Assembly: GCA_030587605.1 (NCBI GenBank)
Contig: JAUQYT010000335.1
Coordinates: forward strand, 1-10,970
From: Candidatus Njordarchaeum guaymasense
GTDB taxonomy: Archaea > Asgardarchaeota > Njordarchaeia > Njordarchaeales > Njordarchaeaceae
DNA length: 10,970 nt
Direction of reading: 5' to 3'
A program made the translations under genes and the position numbers. Under the pieces are notes generated by a model that saw only the letters and a program-made list of their open reading frames with translations, was not told the origin of the DNA and searched no databases. Numbering within the stretch: the first letter of the stretch is position 1; each line of letters starts with the position of its first letter. This document shows positions 1 to 6,718 of the stretch, in pieces.

Positions 1-211
1 CGACGGCTGCGATCCCACCGCCCTTCCCGTTGCCACGATTGTGCATCTGCAGCATCGGCTGTAATAGGTACTTTCCTTCTATCGGAACAGTACAAGCAAC
101 TCCCAAGACGCCGCATCCACCCTCAGCCACTTCCTTGCGGCCTTCTGCACCAAAGAGATGGTCCGGCGTTTCCTTCATCGAAACGGTAGCTTTGTTACTA
201 GATTTAGGCAT
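1..211 (-). CDS. class II glutamine amidotransferase, GOGAT-type (partial, N-terminal 70 residues)
   Basis: Only the first 70 codons are present; the gene runs off the left edge. The protein should hydrolyse glutamine to glutamate and ammonia for the neighbouring FMN glutamate synthase-like subunit. The key stretch is GGCGVLGVA, in which Cys33 matches the nucleophile that becomes residue 1 of class II (Ntn-type) amidotransferases. It is followed by LQMHNRGNGKGGGIAAV, the usual Q-x-x-x-RG-x-x-GxGGG loop. About 32 residues precede Cys33, so a removable propeptide like that of bacterial GltB is implied. The ATG at 211-209 follows the stop of the upstream gene by 4 bases and has an excellent Shine-Dalgarno site, GAGGTGAT at 222-215, inside the end of that gene. 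It is the third or fourth gene of a minus-strand operon. GltB-type glutamate synthase and N-methylglutamate synthase (MgsA-like) subunits cannot be told apart from this fragment. Confidence 0.85.
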   Translation of the reverse strand, partial: MPKSSNKATVSMKETPDHLFGAEGRKEVAEGGCGVLGVACTVPIEGKYLLQPMLQMHNRGNGKGGGIAAV

Positions 212-214
212 GTC

Positions 215-222
215 ATCACCTC
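215..222 (-). promoter_or_regulatory. Shine-Dalgarno site GAGGTGAT for the amidotransferase
   Basis: GAGGTGAT ends 3 bases before the ATG at 211-209 and closely matches the 16S rRNA complement. It overlaps the stop codon (218-216) of the preceding gene and fixes the start of the amidotransferase, including its presumed propeptide. Confidence 0.75.
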
Positions 223-1763
223 AGATGGTCAAGGTGAACGATTTGGCTGAATCTGCCATCCTTGAACTTGACTGCAGCTTTCGGACGGAGTTCTCTTATA
301 CTCCTCAATCCGAGCCTTGTGAGAATGTAATGCCATTGGGTTTTCCACGAATTGTACAGGTTGCTTACCCTCTGGGCACCCCATTCTGGATTGACTTGTT
401 TCATCAGAAATAGATCAGTCGTAGCTATGCCTGAAGGGCAGCCTCTTCCTCTCTCACAGTTCTCGCATCTAGTGCATCCGAGGGCGACTAGTTCACTGGT
501 TCCTATCACTGCCCCATCCGCTCCCAATGCAATGATCTTAGCTACGTCAAAGGCTGTTCTTATTCCACCGCTTGCCATTATCACCATTTCCTCTCTTACG
601 CCCTCGCCAACCAAGTAGTTATGAACGATTGGAATTGCGTACTCGACCGGCATGGCAATATTCTTTTTAGCTATGTCTGGAGCCGCGCCTGTTCCTCCCA
701 TTCCTCCATCAATCTGCAGTATATTGGCGCCAGCGTAGTAGCTTCCAATTGCAACCATATCAACATCTGTGGGAGTAGAAACCTTAACGGAGACCAAGGC
801 TCTCGGGTTTACGTCTTTCATCAATTGGACATGCCTGTAGTGATCTTCAACAGAGTAAACGTTGTGAAAAGGAAATGGAGAAAACAAACTTATGTACGGC
901 ACAACTTCGCGCAGCTGCGCAACTTCCGGAGTGACTTTGTCTGCCAGTAGGTGACCTCCTAAACCAGGTTTTGCGCCTTGAGCATATTTGAGGACAATGA
1001 TTCTAGCCCTCTTCAAGGTTTCAGCATTTACGCCAAAATGACCTGTCGCAACTTGTGTAATGACGTGATCCTTGTACGGGATCAACTCCTCGGGGTAGCC
1101 TCCTTCCCCAGTGCTTGTAAAGGTGTTCCAAGCCTCGGCCGCTTGGGCTCTTGCAAGCATCACGTCAAGGCTTATTGAACCATAAGACATGTCTGCGCCG
1201 TAGACTGGAATGGGGATCTCAATTCTCGGTCTACCATCATTTCTCCTGTTAAGAGCTATCGAGGTGTCTATGTCCGCGTCTTCTAGCCTCTGATAGTCAT
1301 ATGGCTTCTCCTCGTGCAACTCGAAGTCAAACCTCAATCTATCGAAACCTCCGCCGGAGTTGCCGATCCTGTGCTCATACCTCCCGGAGACTTTGCCATC
1401 TTCGCCCTGTTCCCAAGTCGACAGTATCAGGTCGGGGGTCCAGCGCACGTCGCCAAGCCCGAGATATTGTGGACTGAGTTGCACTTTCAATGCACCCGTT
1501 TTGCACGCGCTCTCACATCTTCTGCAGTCAGTGCCGTCGCAGGATTTCAGGGGGTTACGCAGGATAATGTAGCCCTCAGGTTTCTGGAAGGCTTCATAGG
1601 GGACTGGCGCAGGAGCTAGATATTCCGGGCAGGTTTCAAGGCAACTGGCACATTCGTCGCACTTGGCCCTGTCCATGACTACATCATACTTCTCTATGCG
1701 ACATGGGCAACTTGGTGGTGCCCGTGTTACCTTAGGTTTGTTGAAGAGAACCTGCTTCTGCAT
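216..1763 (-). CDS. FMN-binding glutamate synthase domain protein with N-terminal 2[4Fe-4S] ferredoxin domain
   Basis: This 515-residue protein is the catalytic synthase subunit of a split GOGAT-like enzyme, expected to use ammonia, a 2-oxo acid and electrons carried by iron-sulfur clusters. Residues 30-92 are a ferredoxin domain (C35, C38, C41, C45, then C75, C80, C83, C87), with extra cysteines at 19 and 21. Residues 185-495 form the FMN barrel: GADMSYGSIS (189-198), STGEGG (217-222), KYAQGAKPGLGG (259-270), DGGMGGTGAAP (352-362) and a phosphate-binding SGGIRTAFDVAKIIALGADG (398-417). A final cysteine cluster, C430, C433, C436 and C442, ends in CPSGIAT and matches the [3Fe-4S] site of GltB. 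The ATG (1763-1761) overlaps the upstream TAA as TAATG, with GGAGGG at 1777-1772 as ribosome site. No NAD(P)H/FAD subunit is present, so a ferredoxin donor is likely. The MgsC subunit of N-methylglutamate synthase has the same architecture and remains possible. Confidence 0.92.
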   Translation of the reverse strand: MQKQVLFNKPKVTRAPPSCPCRIEKYDVVMDRAKCDECASCLETCPEYLAPAPVPYEAFQKPEGYIILRNPLKSCDGTDCRRCESACKTGALKVQLSPQYLGLGDVRWTPDLILSTWEQGEDGKVSGRYEHRIGNSGGGFDRLRFDFELHEEKPYDYQRLEDADIDTSIALNRRNDGRPRIEIPIPVYGADMSYGSISLDVMLARAQAAEAWNTFTSTGEGGYPEELIPYKDHVITQVATGHFGVNAETLKRARIIVLKYAQGAKPGLGGHLLADKVTPEVAQLREVVPYISLFSPFPFHNVYSVEDHYRHVQLMKDVNPRALVSVKVSTPTDVDMVAIGSYYAGANILQIDGGMGGTGAAPDIAKKNIAMPVEYAIPIVHNYLVGEGVREEMVIMASGGIRTAFDVAKIIALGADGAVIGTSELVALGCTRCENCERGRGCPSGIATTDLFLMKQVNPEWGAQRVSNLYNSWKTQWHYILTRLGLRSIRELRPKAAVKFKDGRFSQIVHLDHLR

Positions 1764-3136
1764 TATTCTCGCCCTCCGAAGATTTTCGCCTCGAGGTCTT
1801 CGTAGAACATGGCTCTGCCCATTTCGCCTCTCTGTCTTCTGACTTCACGCAAGCCCATTCCACCTAGAACTTCCAGAAGCTGGTCTCTCCAAGACCCTAC
1901 AAGGTTGACGATCCTCTGGACTGCCCAATCAACGTCCTGGCTTTCGATCTTCAGTTGGCAATCACTGGAATGTTGATTGCCATAGCAGACTTGGCATCCT
2001 AAGGCGATTTGATAAGCTAAGCCGATGCCGACTGCGTCAGCGCCTAAGATGATGGATTTGGGCACATGAGCAGCCTCAGCGATTCCCCCGCTGGTAACAA
2101 AAGTGACTTCTTCTCGGACATTTTTCCCAACAAGATACGAGTGGACGCGATTGATGGCACTTGTGATCAAATCGGGGTTCTGCTCGACGGCTTTATCACT
2201 CGAATAGAAATGAATTACGTCCGCGCCACTTTCCGCCAAAATGTAGGCTCGTTCATGGGAGTACTCATCATAAGGACAACTGAACGAGACTAGTATGCGC
2301 GGATTAATCCTCTTTATTTTGTCCAGATACGGCTGTATTTGACAGTTTCCAGCCTCAAGATCAATTTCGACAATCCTAGAGAGGCGGATCAAGTCTTCAG
2401 CCTCATCGATCTCGTCGGGACTGAATCTCGTCAGAATGTTTGAAACGTAAGGAAGTAGGTTGCTACTATGATCCTTCAAATTAATCGTCGCAAGCGTTCC
2501 TAGTTTTGACGCTGCCTTCACAACAGCAAGTTGTAGAGATTTCGTTGTGGCACAGGTTGCCGGAGCGTCGAGAATCGTGGGGATTGGGATCTCCACCAGA
2601 TTTAGGGCGTGAGAAAGTAGTCCTCCCTTATCGTCAAAAAGAAGCCGCGGAGGCTTTCTTCCCAAGTCTACTGATGTGGAGATGTATTCTCTGCCATGAA
2701 TCCCGTCGCGAGTCGGTCTGACAATTTCCGAGAAATCAAACCAGATGCCATCGAATCCTTTTCCAGCAAAAGGACCATTATAACCCGTTCCGGAGACGGG
2801 CACCCTACCGCCTTCTGCCTCAAAATAGATTGTCTTTATCCTATCAGGTGTGAAGTAAGAGTTGCCCAGTCCTTGAAATTCTGAATTTTCTTCGACGGAG
2901 ATGGCGAGGTCGGGACACTTCATGACGCAAATGTAGCATCCTCTGCACAACTCGTTGATAGGTTCAGCAATCTTGCCGTCTTTGCCGATGACGTGAACAC
3001 CGTATATGCAAGTTTGGGTGCACTCCTGAACGTCTGCACAGTTGTTGTAGCGTTTCACGATGAAGCGCGCTGGTATCTTGAATTTGGCAGGAGCTTCCTT
3101 TACGTCAACGTGGTACCTTTCGAATCTACCTCTCAT
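1763..3136 (-). CDS. degenerate glutamate synthase FMN-domain paralogue with ferredoxin domain
   Basis: This 457-residue protein shares the layout of the downstream gene but has a worn catalytic domain. Residues 25-80 carry ferredoxin-like cysteines (C33, C39, C43, then C64, C67, C70, C74). The barrel starts at about 180, where the usual GA-MSYGS motif is replaced by PIPTILDAPATCATT (184-198). The TGEGG, QGAKPG and GGTGAAP motifs are absent. What survives is the C-terminal half: HSYLVGKNVREEV (332-344), TSGGIAEAAHVPKSIILGAD (348-367, the flavin phosphate-binding strand-loop), ALGCQVC (378-384) and the VDWAVQRIVNLVGSW helix region (402-416). C381, C384 and C393 echo the [3Fe-4S] site with altered spacing. 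I infer loss of substrate and flavin chemistry and a role as partner or electron relay of the intact paralogue. Translation is coupled to that gene through the TAATG overlap. ATG 3136-3134 has only a weak GGTG upstream. Confidence 0.85.
   Translation of the reverse strand: MRGRFERYHVDVKEAPAKFKIPARFIVKRYNNCADVQECTQTCIYGVHVIGKDGKIAEPINELCRGCYICVMKCPDLAISVEENSEFQGLGNSYFTPDRIKTIYFEAEGGRVPVSGTGYNGPFAGKGFDGIWFDFSEIVRPTRDGIHGREYISTSVDLGRKPPRLLFDDKGGLLSHALNLVEIPIPTILDAPATCATTKSLQLAVVKAASKLGTLATINLKDHSSNLLPYVSNILTRFSPDEIDEAEDLIRLSRIVEIDLEAGNCQIQPYLDKIKRINPRILVSFSCPYDEYSHERAYILAESGADVIHFYSSDKAVEQNPDLITSAINRVHSYLVGKNVREEVTFVTSGGIAEAAHVPKSIILGADAVGIGLAYQIALGCQVCYGNQHSSDCQLKIESQDVDWAVQRIVNLVGSWRDQLLEVLGGMGLREVRRQRGEMGRAMFYEDLEAKIFGGRE
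1772..1777 (-). promoter_or_regulatory. Shine-Dalgarno site GGAGGG for the intact FMN subunit
   Basis: GGAGGG lies 8 bases before the ATG at 1763, inside the last codons of the upstream paralogue. With the TAATG overlap it indicates translational coupling, so the two paralogues are probably made in a fixed ratio. Confidence 0.7.
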
Positions 3137-3179
3137 CGAATGACACCAAAACGCCTACAATCGTCAATCAGCCACTTTT

Positions 3180-3320
3180 CTAAATCGCCTTTATTTCCCC
3201 ATTCTTAACTTTCTCGCACTTCACAGGATCGCAATACAATCCTACGTAGAGCACCATAGACGAATGTGTGCATTCGGGTCGCTCACCATTTCCCTTGCGG
3301 ACGTGTTTACACTCCGTCAA
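3180..3320 (-). CDS. 46-residue cysteine-rich small protein, unknown function
   Basis: This small gene opens the minus-strand operon. It begins with TTG at 3320-3318, preceded at 8 bases by GGAGGTG (3335-3329), the strongest ribosome site in the window, and ends with TAG at 3182-3180, 43 bases before the ATG of the degenerate FMN paralogue. Four cysteines are spaced C4-x12-C17-x12-C30-x4-C35, with histidines at H6 and H19 giving two C-x-H pairs (CKH and CTH). This suggests a small metal- or Fe-S-binding knuckle. The end is charged (CEKVKNGEIKAI). There is no signal peptide or membrane segment. I do not recognise a family. Its place ahead of two Fe-S flavoprotein genes suggests an accessory or regulatory subunit, or a small electron carrier, but that is inference from position. 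A chance ORF is unlikely given the ribosome site and the regular cysteines. Confidence 0.68.
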   Translation of the reverse strand: MTECKHVRKGNGERPECTHSSMVLYVGLYCDPVKCEKVKNGEIKAI

Positions 3321-3328
3321 ACCCTCGA

Positions 3329-3335
3329 CACCTCC
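3329..3335 (-). promoter_or_regulatory. Shine-Dalgarno site GGAGGTG that decides a TTG start
   Basis: GGAGGTG with an 8-base spacer to the TTG at 3320 is the main evidence that the 46-codon frame is translated. No ATG lies in frame at a suitable distance. Confidence 0.65.
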
Positions 3336-3456
3336 TTTTCCCAATAACAAGGTTCACTCGCCCCTCGGCATCGTTCCTTCCTTGCATGTTAAGGGACACG
3401 CGAACCGTTTCTACTCCCAACTCAGTTGTTATGTTGGAATGATCTGTGCTTTACAG

Positions 3457-3465
3457 ATATAAAGC
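3457..3465. promoter_or_regulatory. TATA-like box readable on both strands between divergent transcripts
   Basis: GATATAAAG on plus reads CTTTATATC on minus, so TBP could seat here for either direction. On plus, a start site about 27 bases downstream would fall at 3488, exactly on an ATG. On minus it would fall near 3434, giving a leader of roughly 110 bases to the small cysteine-rich gene. The stretch 3321-3456 is pyrimidine-rich on plus and holds no other feature I can support. A second weaker candidate for minus transcription into the FMN paralogues is AAATAAAG at 3196-3189, inside the small gene. Confidence 0.45.
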
Positions 3466-3487
3466 TGGCTGAGCAATTGCCAAATAA

Positions 3488-3601
3488 ATGTTTAGTAAAG
3501 CATCTAAATGGCAAGAAAGTGTGAATAATGAAGACCTCAAAGCCAGGTTAGATCTAACAGATGTTGAAATACTGAGAATTAATGTTCGGATTGACATCTA
3601 G
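3488..3601 (+). CDS. possible leaderless 37-residue ORF upstream of the dikinase-like gene
   Basis: ATG at 3488 opens a 37-residue frame that begins MFSKASKWQESVNNEDLK, continues with a hydrophilic, acidic stretch and ends LRINVRIDI before TAG at 3599-3601, 5 bases before the first ATG of the next gene. It has no Shine-Dalgarno site, but the A of the ATG lies about 27 bases downstream of the TATA-like box at 3457-3465, the geometry of a leaderless archaeal transcript. The peptide looks able to form an amphipathic helix and resembles no family I know. It could be a small regulatory or leader peptide, or just untranslated leader. Short length and lack of recognisable homology keep confidence low. 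Confidence 0.3.
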   Translation: MFSKASKWQESVNNEDLKARLDLTDVEILRINVRIDI

Positions 3602-3606
3602 TCGAA

Positions 3607-6417
3607 ATGCCACATACTTCTTATGAAAAGCATTTTAAGTTTAAACGACTCAAGAGAGGCACTATCAGGAGGATCGGAGGTCGAGTGAGAGAAATGATAA
3701 CCAGAGAACCCCTAGCTCTGGGTCTAGGGGAAGTCACCAGAAATGATTTGAGGATTGCTGGTGGTAAGGCGGCAAACCTAGGTGAACTAGTTCAGAATAA
3801 CTTTGCCGTGCCCAAAGGATACGTCCTTACGACAGCAGCGTACAATTCTTTCTTGGAGTCTAATAATCTCGGAGATTTCATCAAGAAGTCGCTAGACAAG
3901 ATCGATTATTCAGATTACTTATCTATCGAGAGATGTGCGAAGACCATTCAGGAACGCATTCTAAAATGTGAACTGCCTTCAACACTGATTGGTGAGATCA
4001 AGAAGAAGTATAGTCGTTTCGGTCTCCGGAATGCAGCCGTTCGATCGTCTGCAACCGCTGAGGACTTGCCCACCGCTTCTTTCGCTGGGCAATATGAGTC
4101 ATTTCTAAACGTAAAGGATGTTGATCAGGTTTCTCAGTATGTTAAGCAGTGTTATGCGTCCCTCTGGTCCAGTCGGGCAATCTCTTATAGGCAAAAGAAT
4201 GGTATCCCGCATGATAAAGTGCAACTCGGTGTGGTAGTGCAGGAGATGGTGCCCGCGGAGTCTGCGGGCGTACTTTTTACACAGAATCCAGTCTCCCAAC
4301 AACCATGTGAGTTGCTAATCGAATCTAACTTTGGTCTTGGCGAATCTATTATGTCTGGGCGGAGTAGCCCCGATCAGTTCATAGTTGGAAAAGAGGGCAA
4401 GCCCGGTCGCGAAAGGCTCAGCATCATCGATAAGAGAATAGGGAAGAAGGGTGTTGCCGTAAAGGAGAGGAAACTGAAGCGTGAGGGCGGCACTGAGTAC
4501 GTCAAGCTTTCTGATGAAGAGAATGCGGCGTCCTCTCTCACGAATCAGCAAATATTGGACTTATCGCGAATCGGTAGCGATATAGAAAGGCACTTTGGGA
4601 GCCCACAAGACATCGAGTGGGCGATTGACAAGAGCAACAGACTCCATATTCTTCAGACCCGCCCTATAACCTCGCTGAGGAAACCTGCACCGCAAGATGA
4701 TGTAGTTTGGAGTAGAGGATATGCTGACGATTACTGGAACGATCCTGTGACGCCCCTTTACTTCGAACTCCTTGGCGACCCATTGACTAAAGTCGTTAAC
4801 ATGGAACTCAATAGCATTATGGGTTATAAGCGCATGGACGACCAGCTACTGAAGCTGTATAACGCCCATGCATACTTCAATCTCAAGGTCTTGAAGCGCA
4901 AGGTGGAAAACGAGATACCAACCTTCGTACGGAATGAAGATGTCCTAAACTACTTTCCAGAAGGTTATGGGCCGTACGGCAAACAGACTATTAAGAAACT
5001 GCCTTTCCGCATAATGAGGTACCTCATCGCGAATCTACGAGTTATGTTCCACGATCCCAACGGTTCCATGGGAAAAACAGCAAAAGCCTACCAGAAATGG
5101 GATAAAGAAGTGTTCTCTCCCTATTGCGAAGAATTTGACAGAAAACTGAGAAACCTTTTGGGGACTGGCAACCTCAAGGAGCTCCAGAGGTTAGCGGATG
5201 AGATAGATCAGCAGATGGTGGCTCATTACAGGCTCGTCAGGTATGGGATACCAGTCCACAATATCGGCATGAATCTCATTGCACAATACATATTGAGGAG
5301 GTTCCTTGGTGAACAGGAGGCAAAGAAACTCTACCCGATCCTCATTTCTGGATTAGAGCACAAGTTGACCGAAACCAATGACAGAATCTATCACCTAGCC
5401 TCCATGGTTAATGAGTCCCCTGAGTTGAAGAGAGCCATTCTCCAAGAGAAATCCGAAAACCTCTACGACTACATCTCGAAGAGTAAAAGCTCAGCAATAA
5501 AGAGCTTCTCCGACGAATTCAAGAAGTTCCTGAAAGACTTTGGAGACCGCGGATTCACAAGAGAAGCGTACTACCCCAGGTGGAGGGAAGCGCCCCTGTA
5601 CGTGTTTGACGTAATAAAATCCCTGGTCAAAGATAGTAGGATAGATCTGGCAAAAAGTAAGGAACTGAGTTTTCAGACCAGGGAGATAACTGAGAAACTG
5701 GTCGAGAGCAAGCTCAGGTCGCAGCATCTTGGGTTCTTGAAATGGTTCGTCTTCAAGGGGATCTGGGGTAATGCTCGGATTTACATCACTTTCCGAGAGA
5801 ACCAGCGGTTCAATCTCGACCGATGGATAGCAAGAATCAGAAGTGCCTACCTGGAAATCGGGAAGGCATTCATCAAGAAGGGCATATTGAGCGCAAAAGA
5901 GGACATCTTCTTCCTGCACAAAAAGGAGATCAAGGACCTAATCTACGATAAGTATAGCAGTGACGAACGACAAAGGCTTTCAGCTCTCGTGAAAGAGCGC
6001 CGTGAAGACTTCCTGAAGCACGAGAACACAATTCCACCCAAGTTCCTTCATGGTTCCAGCGAATTCAACGATACGAGGCGCTTCACGAAGGATAGCGTGG
6101 AGTTTCGGGGATTACCGGCAAGCCAAGGAGTCATCACTGCTCCTGTTAGGGTCTTAGATACGATCGACGCTATAGCTAGCGTGAAGAAAGGGGAAATCCT
6201 CGTGGTTCCAAGGACTGATCCCGGCTGGAGCCCTGTCTTTTCAAAGATAGGTGGCTTAATCACGGAAACGGGAGGAATTCTATCCCATGGAGCAGTGATT
6301 TCTCGAGAATATGGCATTCCCGCTGTCACGAATGTGCCTAACGCGTGCAAGATGTTTGAAACGGGCCGGATCCTGACGATCAATGGTAGTGACGGAGTCA
6401 TTACGTTCAAGAAATAA
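3607..6417 (+). CDS. dikinase-type phosphotransferase, rifampicin phosphotransferase/PEP synthase-like
   Basis: The 936-residue protein should use ATP to phosphorylate a C-terminal histidine and pass that phosphate to an unidentified acceptor. Residues 40-355 are the ATP-grasp (PPDK N-terminal) domain: GGKAANLGEL (52-61), VRSSATAEDLP (145-155), VQEMVPAESAGVLFT (211-225), NFGLGES (241-247), QDIEWAI (334-340) and ILQTRPIT (348-355). Residues about 365-810 form a long central domain with DFGDRGFTRE (644-653), PRWREAP (657-663) and EDIFFL (765-770), patterns seen in rifampicin phosphotransferases and their relatives. Residues 830-936 are the swivelling domain, TETGGILSHGAVISREYGIP (886-905), with His894 as phosphate carrier. 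The PEP/pyruvate barrel of PEP synthase is absent and the histidine domain is last. The first 29 residues are very basic. ATG 3694 (Met30), 12 bases after GGAGGT (3676-3681), gives the family's usual N-terminus and may be the true start. The substrate is unknown. Confidence 0.88.
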   Translation: MPHTSYEKHFKFKRLKRGTIRRIGGRVREMITREPLALGLGEVTRNDLRIAGGKAANLGELVQNNFAVPKGYVLTTAAYNSFLESNNLGDFIKKSLDKIDYSDYLSIERCAKTIQERILKCELPSTLIGEIKKKYSRFGLRNAAVRSSATAEDLPTASFAGQYESFLNVKDVDQVSQYVKQCYASLWSSRAISYRQKNGIPHDKVQLGVVVQEMVPAESAGVLFTQNPVSQQPCELLIESNFGLGESIMSGRSSPDQFIVGKEGKPGRERLSIIDKRIGKKGVAVKERKLKREGGTEYVKLSDEENAASSLTNQQILDLSRIGSDIERHFGSPQDIEWAIDKSNRLHILQTRPITSLRKPAPQDDVVWSRGYADDYWNDPVTPLYFELLGDPLTKVVNMELNSIMGYKRMDDQLLKLYNAHAYFNLKVLKRKVENEIPTFVRNEDVLNYFPEGYGPYGKQTIKKLPFRIMRYLIANLRVMFHDPNGSMGKTAKAYQKWDKEVFSPYCEEFDRKLRNLLGTGNLKELQRLADEIDQQMVAHYRLVRYGIPVHNIGMNLIAQYILRRFLGEQEAKKLYPILISGLEHKLTETNDRIYHLASMVNESPELKRAILQEKSENLYDYISKSKSSAIKSFSDEFKKFLKDFGDRGFTREAYYPRWREAPLYVFDVIKSLVKDSRIDLAKSKELSFQTREITEKLVESKLRSQHLGFLKWFVFKGIWGNARIYITFRENQRFNLDRWIARIRSAYLEIGKAFIKKGILSAKEDIFFLHKKEIKDLIYDKYSSDERQRLSALVKERREDFLKHENTIPPKFLHGSSEFNDTRRFTKDSVEFRGLPASQGVITAPVRVLDTIDAIASVKKGEILVVPRTDPGWSPVFSKIGGLITETGGILSHGAVISREYGIPAVTNVPNACKMFETGRILTINGSDGVITFKK

Positions 6418-6480
6418 GGGTGGCGGAACTGCTACCAAAAAACATACTTCTCTTTACATGCTGCTACAAGTTGTAGTACT
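6418..6480 (+). terminator. pyrimidine-rich tail and 13-base dyad after the dikinase-like gene
   Basis: After the stop at 6417 there is an A-run, then TTCTCTTT (about 6448-6455), then the dyad CTACAA-G-TTGTAG (6464-6476). Archaeal transcription commonly ends at T-rich stretches, so termination here is plausible. The dyad has a one-base centre and suits a protein-binding site better than a hairpin. Confidence 0.25.
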
Positions 6481-6680
6481 GTGAGCTGGACAAGGGAGGA
6501 GCTGTTATACTCAACTGGCAAAGCGGCCAAGATGCTCGGCATCTAGGAATTACAGTCATTATCCAATGATGTGGGCTTGATGTGTCCGCCTGCACTGTGA
6601 CGTACCCGTCGCCAAAGGTCCTCTATGGGCTGGCTGACCCGAGCGACCATCCGAAAATTGCAGTGGCCCACACTCAATGA
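6481..6680 (+). pseudogene. possible remnant of an IS607-type serine recombinase/MerR-like HTH gene
   Basis: This lies in the gene-poor stretch 6418-6718. From GTG 6481 the frame reads TREELLYSTGKAAKMLGI and then stops at 6544-6546. LYSxGKAAKMLGI is the typical first helix-turn-helix of MerR-like domains, notably the N-terminus of IS607-family resolvases. Shifting frame at the stop gives GITVIIQ, a stop, then GLDVS and, further on, VLYGLADPSDHPK ending HTQ at 6677. That loosely mirrors the YARVSSxDQ...RQ start of the serine recombinase catalytic domain, but with the catalytic serine region scrambled. I therefore read it as a decayed fragment of about 65 codons with a frameshift and at least one internal stop. 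No TnpB-like gene or terminal repeats are visible. The HTH resemblance is good; the catalytic-domain part is weak and could be chance. Confidence 0.38.
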
Positions 6681-6718
6681 GCACCTACCTAGCTCAACAA
6701 CGCTAACAGTTTCGGGAA

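Noticed and set aside
3268..3462. A 64-codon plus-strand ORF in the divergent promoter region
   Set aside because: It is antisense to the small cysteine-rich gene, has no ribosome site, and its composition follows from the pyrimidine-rich strand.
3607..6417. Annotation as PEP synthase (ppsA)
   Set aside because: The PEP/pyruvate-binding barrel is missing and the phosphohistidine domain is C-terminal, unlike PEP synthase.
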